Positions 1 through 11,718 of a stretch of DNA of 64,000 bases are shown piece by piece. Source of the DNA: Emergomyces orientalis. Its lineage: Eukaryota > Ascomycota > Eurotiomycetes > Onygenales > Ajellomycetaceae. A program made the translations under genes and the position numbers. The stretch's first letter is position 1; each line of letters opens with the position of its first letter. Location: positions 124,001 to 188,000 of the forward strand of contig MOWL01000052.1 in the NCBI GenBank assembly GCA_002110485.1, given 5' to 3'. The notes beneath the pieces were generated by a model, which was not told the DNA's origin, ran no database searches, and worked only from the letters and a program-made list of their open reading frames with translations.

Positions 1-2
1 TC

Positions 3-3000
3 TGCCAGAGGATGAACGTGCGTCAGAATGACAGTACTAATACCCCTGCGGGCCATTTCAAATCCGAAATCCGCGAATACCAGAAGGATATTCAAAGCTC
101 CATGGATATGAAAGCCGTGACCACGTTCGACGGGACGAACTATCAAGCCTGGCGAACCGGGATCCTCGCAGACGCCGAAGTAATCGGCGGAACGGAGATT
201 CTTACGAAAAATCAGCGCGTCTGCCCGCAGGGGCAAGATGCGTTAAGCACTGAGAAGTGGAACGTTAGGACCAAGGCCCTATACCGACGGATGCTGCAGT
301 CCTTATTGGGACCCGTTCGGACCACTATTGGAACCTTGGAACCCGACAACGCAGCCGCGTTATGGGAAAAGATTGGAGTCGAATATGCCGTCTCTTTGGC
401 GGAAGAACGGATGAATACTATGAGGGAATTGACCACTCTACACGTCAAGGATAATGACTACTTGGCATTCCAACGGAGATTCCGTTATTTGATTGCACGA
501 CATAAGGAATTAGCAAATGATTCAGAAGACTTTTACCATGATCTTTTCCTTATTGACTTACGAGAACATCAGAAGCTTTTTGTCAAGACATGTTTGGATG
601 ATTTTTACGCGACTGGCCAAGACCCTATTGAAAATATCGATATTGATGATCTTATGAAGCAGTTGACGAACCGTACGAGCAAGTCAAAGGATTCCGAACG
701 TCCCAAACCTCAACGAGCCAACGCGGCTACTACTACAACCACGACCGCGCCGTCCGCCAATTCTGGCAGTTCCAAGTGCGAGATCTGCCATTCGAAATGG
801 CACGTTAAGGACGCCTGCTGGCGTTTGCACCCCGAATTAGCTACTGAAGAATCGAGGGAGGCGAATAAGGACAAAATCATCACGCCTGCGGAGAATACTA
901 GCAGCCGTAAACGGAAGGGTAAGAAGAAGGATAAGAATGATAAGAAGGACGAATCCCCAGATCTTATGGCGTCCCAACCTGCCGCTGCCAACGCGGCGAT
1001 TGCTCTTTCGGCGACCGTTGGAACGACTACGTCCAAGCCTTGGTTTTTGGATACGTGCGCGAGTTTTAATATGACAGGCGAAAGGCAATCCCTCATTAAA
1101 CGACAGACGTACGACGGCGATTTGAAGGTTAATACGGCGGATGGTGGCTACGGCCACGTCAAGGAGATTGGCGATGTCCTCCTAGAGTCTGAAGGGGGGG
1201 ATATATCGATTAAAGACGTTCATTGGGTCCCCAATCTTACGGTCAATTTGCTGTCTTTTGCCAAGCTAGAAGACCAGGGTTTTCGATTCGAATTATCGTC
1301 ATCCGCCCCGTCTTACTTCATTATGAGAGCCCCCAACGGGGTTATTCTTACCGCAGTTCGAACGCCCCAAAGCTCCATATATAAGATTGTCGAAAGAGTG
1401 TCGGAAGTCGACGTCCACCACGAGTCAAAGGCCATATATTACACGGCGAAATCGCATGAATATGCCTACGCTACAGCCAACGTCGACGACAAGGATTCCA
1501 CCGTTGAATCTAGCGATCAATCTACCGATCAAACCCCTGCTGCTACTACCGCAGCGAAAACCCTCATGGAATGGCACGTTGATTTAAGCCATATCCACGC
1601 TGGCGCGATAATGGCTTTGGCGAAAAATCCTTTGTCTGGGATCCGCATAAAGGGCCCCAAAACCAATTTCTTTTGTGACACCTGTGTCAAAGCAGGTATG
1701 ACGCGCAAATACTCGATTACACCCATGCCACGCGCCGTACGGCCAATGGAGCGGATCCACATCGATTTGGCCGGAGGCGGCCGCACTTTGGACGATATGA
1801 CAGATCATCCAATAGAATCTCGCCAAGGCACGAAATACTTCATGTTAATCACGGATGACGCGACGAGATATCGATGGGTCTATTTTATGCACACCAAGGA
1901 CCAAGCGTTTGATTATTACATCCATTGGGTCCAATTTATGAAGAATCTCGGGTTCACGGCCCCTGCCTACGTAAGGACTGATATAGACGGCGTGTTCAGA
2001 TCCGCGAAGATTACAGCGTTATTCGCCAGCCACGGTACAATATGGGAACCGACTACCCCACATTCTCCGCACCAGGACGGTGTATCTGAACGGGGCATTC
2101 GCACGGTAATGACGCGTGCCAGAGCGGCTCTTATTGGCAAAGAGGTTCCGAAGAGATTCTGGGCGGACGTGTTAGAAACAGTTGTGTCAATCACGAATAA
2201 TACCCCTACGTCCACGATCCTATATAATGAAAAGTATTGGCCTGCGGCGGATGGCAAGGAACCTGCCCGTAGTCCCCATACAATCCCCTTCTCTGCGTTG
2301 ACAAACGCCCCACCGCAGGTCACCCACTTCCGCGAGCTTGGAACCGACGTTTATGCTCACCTCCATGGATCGCAAAAGCCGGCGGATAAGCTGTCTGCAC
2401 GCGCAGAATTATACAAACTCATTGGATTCCGCGGACGTTCGATCTATCGCTTGTGGAGTCCCACAGCTGATAAGGTCTATGATACTAGTGACGTGGTTTT
2501 CCCTACAAAAGTGCAAGAAACGCCAAAGAGTCCCACCACTACTACGACTAGCGAGGCTGAAGCCACCCCTGCCACCTACTTGGTGGAGGATTCCGCCGTT
2601 CCCGAATTGACAGACGCGGAATGGATACGGCCCGCGAAAGCCTTTATGACGTACACCCCGTCCCCGATTACGGGTAACTTGCCGAAAAGCTATAAGGATG
2701 CGGCTAGCCGACCGGACAGAATCGGCGAATGGTGGAAAAGATCAATGCAACGTGAGATCGATGATCTCGAAAGGCGGAAGACTTGGACGTTAATCCCGCG
2801 TTCTGACGTCCCGCACGGCGAGCCGGTGGCACCCGGCCGCTGGGTATTTGTCGAAATGGATCGCCCCAATGACCCTAATGCCGATGAGGACGGCATATTG
2901 CGGAAATCTAGATGGGTAGTTTGCGGTAACTGGCTGAAGAAGAGCCCCCGGGAGGAGACGTACGCGCCTGTCGTGACTGACACGACCAATCGCATGATGT

Positions 3001-4328
3001 TTGCCATAGCTGCGAAACGTAGTTGGACCTTGCGTCAGGTTGACATAGTGCTAGCTTACCTGCATGGCCGACTTGGGAAAACAGTATATATGCGGCAACC
3101 CACCGGATTTGAGGCGGGCACTCCACGTACGATGGTATGCGCTGTCGAAGGGTCACTGTATGGCCTGGACCCCGCAGCGAAAATTTGGTACGATTATCTC
3201 ACAGCGTTATTGCGGGAAAATGGGTTGACACCCAGTCCCTACGACCCTGGCCTCTGGCGGCACGGCACGCGGAAGAATCTATATATGACAATCTACGTCG
3301 ACGATCTGCATATTGTAGCCGAAGAACCCGCAGACGCCGATTAGCTAGTTGGCATCTTAGCCAGCAAGCTTGAGGTTAAAGACCTCAAAGAACCTACAAA
3401 ATACTTGGGGATGGAAGTCAGTCGCACGGGGGGCGGAATTAAATTGACACTTGAGCGCTATATCACCCGTTTAGTGCAAGACTTCCACCTTGATGACGCA
3501 GTCCCTGCTCGTACCCCCATGGAGGAAGGATTACGCTTGGACGACTCTCCTGTATCGGAGAATGAGGGCGGTTTCACAAAGACGCGATATCAACACGACG
3601 TTGGTTGCTTGCAGTATTTGGCAGTCAAATTGCGGCCAGATATCGCCCGCGCGGCGTCCTTATTGGCACAGAAGAATGCAGCTCCCACGCTGAAGGCGTG
3701 GAAAGCTCTTCTACACGTCATACGTTACCTGCACGGCACGAAGGATCTCGGCATATTTTACAAAGGATTGGACGAAGGATTGGACGAAGGATCGGATGAA
3801 CGATTAAACGACTTGCCGGACGCGGCTTACGCGCCGATTGGATATACGGATTCCGATTGGGCGGGCCCCCTCAACGGTGATCGCAAATCTACGTCCGGGT
3901 TCGTTTTCAAGCTTGCAGGCGCCCCTATATTGTGGCGATCCGCCAAGCAACCCTGTGTATCCCTCAGTTCAAATGAGGCCGAATACGTGGCTCTAAGTGA
4001 GGCAGTTCGAGAGGCAACGTGGTTGCGCAATATGATGATTGAAATGGCATTCATTCCGGCGGACGAACCAATCAAGATTTTCGTTGACAATAAGGGTGCA
4101 ATCGATCTAGCTACTGTGGCAGCGATTACTGCCCGCAGTAAGCACATCGACACCCGTTTCCATTTTTCCCGTACACAATTGAATAACGGCGTAATCTCGA
4201 TTGATTACATTCCAACCGGGGAAATGGCAGCAGACGGGTTGACCAAACCCCTAGGCACAATTGCATTTCGGCGATTCCTTGATTTATTGGGTTTTACAGG
4301 CGAAAAGGGCCAGAATGCCCAAACTTAA
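3..4328 (+). pseudogene. Ty1/copia gag-pol, copy 1 (one nonsense codon, 5' end off window)
   Basis: Single polyprotein frame of a Ty1/copia retrotransposon, open from the left edge; the first ATG inside is at 12, but alignment to copy 2 (29534-33907) shows the gag N-terminus lies outside. Domains in order, counted from residue 1 at base 12: UBN2-type gag (about 30-230), CCHC-like zinc knuckle starting CEICHSKWHVKDAC (about 255), aspartic protease reading WFLDTCASFNMTG (DTC in place of DSG, about 343), GAG-pre-integrase with CDTC (about 521-570), integrase core (HIDLAGGG, DDATRYRW, DGVSERG; about 585-700), reverse transcriptase with YVDD (about 1095) and RNase H (YTDSDWAG, SSNEAEYVALSE, DNKGAIDLA). 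Just after YVDD a TAG at 3342-3344 replaces the Trp present in copy 2 (DADWLVEI); the same frame then runs on to 4328. The mutation is TGG to TAG. Otherwise there is no frameshift, so decay is recent. A 12-bp unit is repeated about three times near 3770-3800 inside RNase H. Confidence 0.93.
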
Positions 4329-4420
4329 TGTATGTAGCATGATTTGGATGGGTTCGAGGATGGCATAGCTGGTTTTGCAAGGCGTATAATGAGGCGTTTG
4401 AGATCCCGCATGGCGATGCG

Positions 4421-4560
4421 AGGGGGGGTGTAGCGGCGCCCGCCTGAGTGGCGTTGCCGCGGCGATCGCTCGCCCACACGTGATCGTTTGTGTATATAAC
4501 CTAGCTAGCTTGCCCCCTCAATATGACACGGATCAACCTTTCCACACCACACAAATAGTT
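4421..4560 (+). repeat. Polypurine tract and 3' LTR of copia copy 1
   Basis: The tract at 4421-4428 (A followed by seven G) directly precedes TGTAGCGGCG at 4429, the normal layout of polypurine tract plus LTR start. The segment contains CACGTGATCG and TATATAACC (possible promoter elements). A diverged copy of the same LTR lies inverted at about 34293-34176. The 3' boundary is not determined because the 5' LTR is outside the window; it lies near 4545-4560, judging from where similarity to the inverted copy fades. Confidence 0.6.
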
Positions 4561-4739
4561 AGGGTCCCCATACATGGTCACGCGGCCAGTCTAGCGATTT
4601 AATCGCGATCGCTCAGTGACCGCTGGGCGGCGATAACCGGGAGTTTGACAAGAGGTCACCGAGCTGCCACATGGCGGGTGGCCCACCATCACAACCCCCA
4701 CCACGAAGGTAGATCTGGGCAAAACGGAGGCTGTTATCT

Positions 4740-5335
4740 CAATGCTTTGCCACATTCCCCATACCAGAGACCCATTTAACCGTCCAGAACAAGCCCAAGG
4801 CGCCCCATGGTGCTATTTTGCCAATTGGAAGGCACCCGCCCAGCTCTTGGAAAATGGACAGCACACCGGGCGAAGACTTTGAGAGTAAGCCCAGAGAGTC
4901 CAGCCCTGTTCGAAGCCGCGCCACCCCATGTGGTTTGCCTCACACATGTGCCATGAGAGAGTCCTGTCTTTTTGCTCGACACAGAGCTGGGCATCGTGTA
5001 CTGGGTCAAATGCCCTGGCGAGACCAGGTACAGCCCATCGCGAGAGCTGGTTCAAGATGATGCATATGACTAGGCACTGGAGAATGAGGCTGGGTGGAAC
5101 GTCACTGCTCCTGCCTATGGGATTGCTAATTTCTTCAAGATTCTCAAGGATCAATATCACGACTTGTACTTTATTCCCATAAACTTGCAGAATGTGGTGG
5201 ATGTGCATGCAATGTTGTAGAACATCTATTGCAGACTTGGTTGGCCTGACCTTGAGCACTATCACAAGCGAGTGCCTGGAAGCTGTCAGAATTGTGCTGG
5301 AACAGTACCATCCCAATTCTGCAAACTGATTCTTA
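4740..5335 (+). pseudogene. Unrecognised degenerate coding segment
   Basis: Reading the plus strand with frame changes gives blocks of protein-like sequence: CYFANWKAPAQLLENGQ near 4810-4860, NVTAPAYGIANFFKILKDQY near 5096-5155, LYFIPINLQNVVDVHAML and RLGWPDLEHYHK up to about 5270, then in another frame ECLEAVRIVLEQYHPNSAN followed by TGA near 5330. Stops and at least one frameshift interrupt it. I do not recognise the family. The large overlapping minus-strand open frame (4813-5358) looks like its shadow. It is probably a relic of a host gene next to the copia copy. Confidence 0.35.
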
Positions 5336-6537
5336 GCTCTTAATTCTGCCCCAATCACTCTTCCTTGTCCTGATATTTGTCATCATCTCAATTCTAATAA
5401 CAGTAGTATTTAGGGAATGAGAGCATTCTAAACAGGAGGATCGTACCCCACTAAAGGAGTTTTGACGGGATATGCTAGGTAGGCGTGTACCCGCATTTGT
5501 AGTAAGCGCTGTATTTAGAATATGCTGGCGCAGGTATCAACGTTGAGCAGGGGTCTGGAATGACCTCGACGTCTCTTGCGAAGATATCTCAATCTACAAT
5601 TGAGTACCTGAACCATTTAAGCACAATACCAACCTTGGGTTTGGAATTCAATATGAGATGAGGGGATGACATGGTCCGCCAATTTTTCAGCTGGACTGTG
5701 ATGGCCAGTCCAGGTTCTCCGCATTAGCAGACGGCTGTTGATGATATTAGAGATGCATAAGGAGAAGCATAATCTTACAAGCATGTCAGAGTTGCAGCTG
5801 AAAATGGTGGAAGATGTTGTGGACTACACAGGCCCGAGAAGGTTGATGGAAAACGTCTCATTAGTAAATAGCTAGGGAAGATCGTGGACAGGAGGAGCGC
5901 ATCCAGTCTGCTGAGTCCGAAATTGATATAGAGATGTTTTGATTTTTGCATTGCCCTTTTAGCCAATAGGGGCGAGGACGGATTTTGTGCTTTGGGCATC
6001 ATTGATTAGCTTGGGTAGAGTTGTCTGATTTGTCATGACTTCTTTGCTATTCTATTGGCAAGTGAGAGTGTGATTCTCTGATGTTGAGCTGCTTAAAAAA
6101 ATATCTAAGTAAGATATGAAGTTGTTTTGTAACATATCTTTGGTATTTTACTAAGATTTTTATGGACATAAAACATTGAAACAAGCCGAAACTCATTTTC
6201 CGATTATGCGTATCAATGACAAGACCCGTGGGACTCAAATTGCGCATAAAATAAACATCGACCGCGATGGGCAATAACACGGTTAGCAGGTGAAAAGGCT
6301 GAGGGCGCATCTAAAAATAGAATATCTACTTCAGCAATTAGCGATGGATAATTCATCTAACTCAAACCACCTTACCGCCTTCCTGCCGAAATGTGTCTGA
6401 AGAAAATAGTGCCACTTGTGGCGGGTAACCCGATCAAAAAATTCCACAGCGAATAACTATATCATAGAAAAGGAAATATGTGTAGATATACATTTATCGA
6501 AAAACTAATCAAAATCCAATCAAGCCACTCCAAATTC
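5336..6537. other. Intergenic, no gene recognised
   Basis: AT-rich stretch of about 1.2 kb downstream of the glutaryl-CoA dehydrogenase stop codon. The open frames here are short and without recognisable motifs on either strand. It should contain the 3' UTR and terminator of the minus-strand dehydrogenase next to 6538. Confidence 0.5.
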
Positions 6538-8151
6538 TCAAACGAACGCTTGAACGCCAGTGATAGCGCGACCGATAATTAAACCTGTAGTTAGGATGTG
6601 TTAGCTTGTCATTGGCATTTGGGGAATATGGTGACAATTTCGGCGAAACCGGAGATATAACCCGATATGGAGTTGAAGGGCATGGGGAGAAAATGAATTA
6701 CTTACTGTGAATATCACTTTGTCCTTCATATGTCTGGGTAACGAACAAGTTTGCTACATGACGGCCAATATGGTATTCATCACTAGCAGCGTTGCCGCCA
6801 AAGATCTCTTGTAGCCTGTTGATCAGAATTGAGGTTAGCTTGCTTTCAAAGAATACGTGATATATGTATCAAAAAATGTAAGGAATAGTTGCCTGAGGTT
6901 GAAAGGGAGTTATCTGAAACATACGTTCTAGCTCCTACCAACGCACGATCGCAATTCTGTCTCTTGATTATGGAAATCATCTCCGGTACCGACTTTCCCT
7001 CATCCTTAAGTCGGGCAACTTGAATTGCTGCCAAAGTGCCATAAGCAGCATCCGTAGCTGCATCTGCAAGCTTCTTCTGCACAAGTTGATACTTAGCCAG
7101 GGGGTTCCCTTTAAATTGTTTGCGATCTAGCGCGTAAGTGCGAGCCCTGTCAATGCAGTCCTCTAAAGCACCCATGGTCCCAAATGCAATTCCCAACCGT
7201 GCACTATTTAGACAGGTAAATGGGCCTACAAGCCCTTCAACATCGGGAAACATGTTCGCTTCAGGAACCGGACACGAATCCATTTGAATCATACCAGTGA
7301 TCGATGCTCGCAGAGCAGTCTTATTTTTGATCGCGGGTGTCTCAAATGTGCCTGGTGGACACTGGTCACGCTCGATGATGAAACCTTTGATCTTGCCGGT
7401 GGTTTCGAGCTTGCCCCAAACAAGGAAATAATCAGAAATTGGAGAATTAGTGATCCAGGTTTTTGAGCCTGAGAGGGAGTAATAACCCTTTTTGGTCGGG
7501 TGTGGTTTGGCGACTGTCTCCATTGACCCTGGGTCCGAGCCATGGTTTGGCTCAGTCAATCCAAAGCAGCCCAATTTTTTCCCTTTGGCAAGAGCAGGGA
7601 GGTATTTATCTTTCTGTTCTTGAGTGCCAAACTCATAGATTCCCGTCATGATCAGTGAGCTTTGTACAGACATTCCGGATCGGTAGCCCGAGTCTACCCT
7701 CTCGACTTCTTTGGTGATAAGGCCGGAAGCGACGGTGCTGACACCAGCACACCCATATCCCTCAATGGTGGCTCCGAGAAGGCCTAGCTCACCCATCTCC
7801 TGGATGATTTTCTTGTCATAGTTCTCATTTCGGTATGCCTCTGTTAAGGGAATAATATTTTGTCAATCTTTAAAGCTCCAATATTTTGCTCGCAATATCA
7901 TACGGCTTGTCAAATGTAGGCAGTATTCATATCGTACCTAGGATTCTGGGTGCCAGTTGCTCCTGGCAATATTGTTTTGCCGTGTCTTGGATAGCCAATT
8001 CATCCTCAGTATATAAATTTGTTGTGGCTAGCGGGTCTTCCCAATTGAATCTAGCGACGGAGTGTGCGTATCGTCGGGTGATATTTTTTGAAACGAGGTG
8101 GTTTACTGCACGGATTTCCCGGCAGGCGTGCCGAACGGCTGATGAATTCAT
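6538..8151 (-). CDS. GCDH: Glutaryl-CoA dehydrogenase, mitochondrial (4 exons)
   Basis: Spliced minus-strand gene: exons 8151-7938, 7840-6925, 6815-6706 and 6584-6538, 428 aa, all introns GT-AG and about 97-121 bp. The enzyme is an FAD acyl-CoA dehydrogenase of the mitochondrial matrix that oxidises and decarboxylates glutaryl-CoA to crotonyl-CoA in lysine and tryptophan breakdown. Residues 1-40 are basic and Arg/Ser-rich, as expected of a matrix-targeting peptide. Visible motifs: FAD/substrate signature CFGLTEPNHGSDPGSM, KTWITNSP, RTYALDRKQF, and near the C-terminus TYEGQSDIH with the catalytic-base Glu, then GRAITGVQAF. Length matches the family (about 430). The start at 8151 is the first ATG giving the targeting peptide; the open frame reaches further upstream, but without homology. 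No disabling change is seen, so this is one of three intact host genes. It is distinguished from isovaleryl- or short-chain acyl-CoA dehydrogenases by the TYEGQSDIH and GRAITG region. Confidence 0.93.
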
Positions 8152-8435
8152 ATTGTATTGATACGTAAAATATGGGGCGCGAGGATTGGAAAGTTTTAAA
8201 GGTTTGCTGAACGCTATGATTAACGCCAATGTAGATGGTAGCCATATGAGAAAATTCACATACTCAAGAAATATAAATTTTCTGCAAAGTGAGCATGGGG
8301 GATGTGTGACAGCCGTGTAGTCTGCGTACAAATTATGAATTAAATAAAGCCAAAATAACTGAACAGTCACGTTCAAGCGGGCCTATCGCCAATTTATAGG
8401 TTGTCAATCAAATACAAGTTGCAATTGGACAGTGC

Positions 8436-8762
8436 ATGTGGGAAGGAGATAGAAACACCAGAGGTAGAGAAAGGTATATGAAGCTGAGAATGGCACTAAT
8501 GAGGCTTCCGACAGAGCGCCGGGAAGAAAACCCCGATGATGACCCTCGGGTATCAGGATTACGCCGCCACGGGAGGTTCTATGTCCCAAACGACCCCATG
8601 GATACCGGGGTCGTACGTTGTCAGGTGATGAAAGTGTATTACCCGGGCGATCAAATCGGTATTGTGTGTACTGCATATGAAAGTCCTCGGGGAATTGTTT
8701 CGGCTAAGAAATCACCAGCTGCCAAGACATTGTGCTTCCGCCTCACCATTTGGTCGCCGTAA
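8436..8762 (+). pseudogene. Retrotransposon gag-like fragment
   Basis: A 108-codon open frame containing NDPMDTGVVRCQVMKVYYP, which resembles the block NPMDTGIVKCKEIKLADPPP in the Gypsy-1 gag at 10571-10912. The N-terminal part is basic and unremarkable; the C-terminal part has no further similarity that I can see. It is probably a short remnant of the same gypsy lineage, but the similarity is limited to about 20 residues. Confidence 0.35.
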
Positions 8763-8859
8763 CTTTCGGCGTGATTTCAACCATGCTCTCGCCCGATAAA
8801 AACTACATACACTAGTAGTCATACACTTTCTGAGGTGATGTTTTCATATTTCTCATAAT

Positions 8860-8895
8860 CCCTAACCCTATCTAACCCTAATCCTAACCTAACCC
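8860..8895. repeat. Interstitial telomere-like CCCTAA tract
   Basis: About 36 bases made of imperfect CCCTAA units (CCCTAACCCTATCTAACCCT, then ATCCTAACCTAACCC). This is the C-rich strand of the TTAGGG telomere repeat used by most filamentous fungi. It lies between a gag-like fragment and a solo LTR, so it is not a chromosome end in this assembly. Confidence 0.7.
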
Positions 8896-8958
8896 AGCGT
8901 TGTGAGCAGCGAGGGTTGAGATCCAGATATCTAGAATATATAACTAATATAATCTATC

Positions 8959-9168
8959 TGTTGGGATTCACCGAACATCACTAATATGAGTGTTCTATGA
9001 CATGATATTACTGGCCTGTAAATCGGTGAATCACACTCATTCACTTATTGGCTCGCACATTACGAACGAGCCCTTTTTATAAAAAACCATAGCTAGCTAG
9101 ATATATATTCTAATGAAATTGGAGAAGTAATTATTATTGGCAATATAATGGATATACTAAATCCAATA
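8959..9168 (+). mobile_element. Solo LTR (210 bp) with 5-bp target duplication CTATC
   Basis: Begins TGTTGGGATTC and ends AATCCAATA; the flanks are CTATC at 8954-8958 and CTATC at 9169-9173. The same element is present in reverse orientation at 53313-53524 with its own duplication, CTATG. Two independent copies with target duplications define the ends exactly. There is no internal region, so it is a solo LTR or a short non-autonomous element. It includes an AT-rich block near 9080-9115 that may hold a TATA element. Confidence 0.85.
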
Positions 9169-9388
9169 CTATCACTGAGCGAGCTGCTTCTTCATTATTA
9201 TGTATCTTTGAAAGTAAATACAACAACAACCATCTAGAAAAATCAATTAATTATATTATGAATTATTCTCTGTTCTCTGAGAGCACGTACGAGCAGTATG
9301 TTCAATAGTACCACATATACTACACTGGGGTGCTGCTCATTTTCATGATTGAGAGTTGAAAGTCTTAATCACCTCACTTCTCTCTTTT

Positions 9389-10131
9389 TTAGTATTTTAT
9401 ACACAATCCATCTCTTCTCCGACACTTAGAACACCTTGCTGAGCAATATATATGACCTCTTTGACACTTTCTCTTTTGCTTTTCATTGGCAGCTCTTAAT
9501 TGCTTGTTTTTCTTTGTCAGAATAGCACTATGAATAGTTATTTGACACCTCTTGACCAGCTGATTTATAGCTTGATTGATTGAACTGTGGTGGGGAACCT
9601 CGGCGCGGTTATACTTTTCGCCGAGATCGCCCCGTATATTTGTTCGGCGCGGCCGCCTCATATTCTCATCCTTGGAAGATTCGATGAGCAAGCGAAGACA
9701 GGAGATTGAATGTACGCGAAGCAGTGGTATTCGATTTTCTATTGCAGAGCAGTGAGATTGCTCCTTTTGATTGTGTGATTTGATATGTGATTGATTGCTT
9801 GTTCTTCTTCTATATTTGATTCTCCTACATGTCCTTTTGTATTGCTCTTTGAATAACTTGTTGAATAGAAGATTATACACAGCGAACTTACCAACCTCCT
9901 TACGATTCCGCTGCTCCTGCCCACGTGCCGCCAAAAGCGCACAACTCTCAATTCCACTACAGTATATATCTGAGTATTAAAATGTGAGAGAATCTGCTCT
10001 GAATTATATAGAACTAATTCAGTAGTTCTGAAATCACTTTTAATATTATTTTCATTCAGAGTCTTTATATGAGCTGGAGAATATATAGTCAAAAACTTCT
10101 TCTTATCAATATAATTAATGTCAAGCTGCAT
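9389..10131 (-). pseudogene. Pogo/Fot-like DDE transposase, C-terminal remnant
   Basis: The minus strand from 10131 reads NYIDKKKFLTIYSPAHIKTL and FRTTELVLYNSEQILSHFN, the C-terminal helix region of fungal pogo (Fot/Pot) transposases in which GFRxAGLxPxNPExVLSK is typical. Further on, in another frame, come INQAINQLVKRCQITIHSA, the NKQLRAANEKQKRK coiled-coil tail and, after a further shift, IYIAQQGVLSVGEEMD, all typical of the extreme C-terminus. Frameshifts separate the blocks and the catalytic DDE core is absent. It is a different subgroup from the element at 21124-23401. Confidence 0.7.
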
Positions 10132-10570
10132 TTACTCTTTCATCTGTTATTCATACAACTTTTTTAGAGGAGAGAAACAGCTAACATCTAATAACTGAAG
10201 AAGATAAAGAAATGAGATAGCTGTCAGAAGGCTGATTAAGGTTAGAGCTAATCTAGAGTTGAGTTTCTAATTTGGTAGTTATAGTACAGGGAGGCTAGTT
10301 CCGGATCTTCTATATGCAATGCATGAATCTTTTCCTCATATATCTCATCCGGGGAAACGGAGAATCTATGACAGTTATATAGATTTTATATATAGATTGG
10401 ATAGAGGGATCTACGGAGCCGAATAGATCCCGAACGAAGTATATAACTATCCCTTGGACCCTATGTTCTAGGGGCCAACGGATTGTTCTGGCCCAATGCT
10501 GCTTGACAGGAAGCTCGCCGTCACAGTTCAATCCGTTCCACCCTTTGGCCTTTATTGAGAACTCGTTGAT
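10132..10570 (+). other. Leader of Gypsy-1, possibly containing its 5' LTR end
   Basis: No coding sequence. The segment GCTGCTTGACA ending at 10508 resembles the 3' end of the nearby solo LTR (GTGTTTGACA, 11217), and gag begins 62 bases later, so an LTR end followed by a primer-binding site and leader is plausible. I cannot place the LTR start. Confidence 0.35.
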
Positions 10571-11706
10571 ATGTCAGAACCAACATTTGAAGCCGACCCG
10601 AGTACAAACAACCCGCGGTCTGAAGGAATTGAAACTACTCAGACTAGTGTGCCTGTTACAGTGCCTGAATTCATTCCTCCTAGGCGCAGTCAAGAATGGC
10701 AGACTCCTCCTAGCTCTGAAGAAGAATTAGCAGATGAACTCGAACCACTATCAAATCCCATGGATACTGGCATTGTTAAATGTAAAGAAATCAAGCTCGC
10801 AGATCCACCGCCATACTATGAGAATAACTTGCATGAATATAATACCTTTATCCGAGCGCTAGAACGTCGATACAAATTGAACCCTAGTATGAGAGATTTT
10901 TATATATGGTAGAATGCTAGTGTACGAATGAAAAGTGAAGTAATATTGGATTGAGAGCTCTGGCTCTTCTAAATATCTACGGGTTTTCCACGGCTTTTTA
11001 TAACCATGAATCTCTCGCTAGCTATATTACAAAATATGCCCATATAGGGGCATGTTACATACAATAATCAATAGTCTGTCATATACCAAATGAAATATCC
11101 AAATTAGGTGGAAACTAGGAGAAAAATAACGATAGTAGATGGAGTGGCGTATTCGGTGGAGATTTGAGTGGTTCGATGCAGCCGTTTGGCGCTTGATTAA
11201 TAATCAGGTGTTTGACACCTAGTCAGTATACTACTGGTCAGATTAAGATCATTTATGCATTGAGTTGGTTACAGAAAATCATCGAAACTACATGAGTAAC
11301 TAAGAAAAGAGAATTAAAGTGAATGAATCAACTGTTTACATGGAAGAACTTCAAGGAATTTCTGCACAATGATCTAGAAGACATATGAAACCGCAGCTTT
11401 GCAGCAGTGATTCAGTTTGAGAACTTAAAACAACAACATGATCAAATAGTACAGCAGTTTGCTTCAAGATTTGATGAAACATTTGATGATTTATCTACAG
11501 AAATGGAGCAACTACACACACAGCAATTCTTTGCTAAATTACTCTCTTCAGTGCAGGATCTCGTTCAAAACTATCAGAACCTGCCTACCAACTGAAACTA
11601 ACTTGCAGCGCTGGTGGCATGATTAGAGGCAGTGCATCACATACATGACAAAAAGGACAAGAAAAAGAAAAAACAAGAAGAAAACTTCTCAAATTATCAA
11701 AATGCT
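10571..11706 (+). pseudogene. Gypsy-1 gag (first part), interrupted by a solo LTR
   Basis: Degenerate Ty3/gypsy-type gag. From ATG 10571 it reads an acidic, Pro/Ser-rich N-terminus, then NPMDTGIVKCKEIKLADPPP and LHEYNTFIRALERRYKLNP. A solo LTR (10921-11217) splits it; removing the LTR plus one target duplication rejoins the frame as QNASQYTTGQIKIIYALSWL. It continues with TWKNFKEFLHNDLEDI, QQFASRFDETFDDLSTEMEQ (retrotransposon gag fold) and a lysine-rich linker ending NADQQQ at the LINE insertion. In-frame stops include TGA at IETT*V, ELK*MN, LEDI*N and LVA*LE. The element resumes at 20085. Confidence 0.75.
10921..11217 (+). mobile_element. Solo LTR (297 bp) inside Gypsy-1 gag
   Basis: Starts TGTACGAATG and ends GTTTGACA, the TG...CA ends of LTRs. 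The flanks are GCTAG (10916-10920) and CCTAG (11218-11222), a 5-bp duplication with one mismatch. Excision restores the gag reading frame exactly. Its parent element is not in the window. Confidence 0.72.
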
Positions 11707-11718
11707 GACCAGCAGCAG

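Noticed and set aside
710..1157. Antisense open frames inside the copia copies and LINEs
   Set aside because: They overlap conserved sense domains and have no motifs of their own.
4813..5358. A 181-codon minus-strand open frame
   Set aside because: The plus strand of the same bases carries more protein-like blocks; the minus frame has no motif and looks like a shadow.
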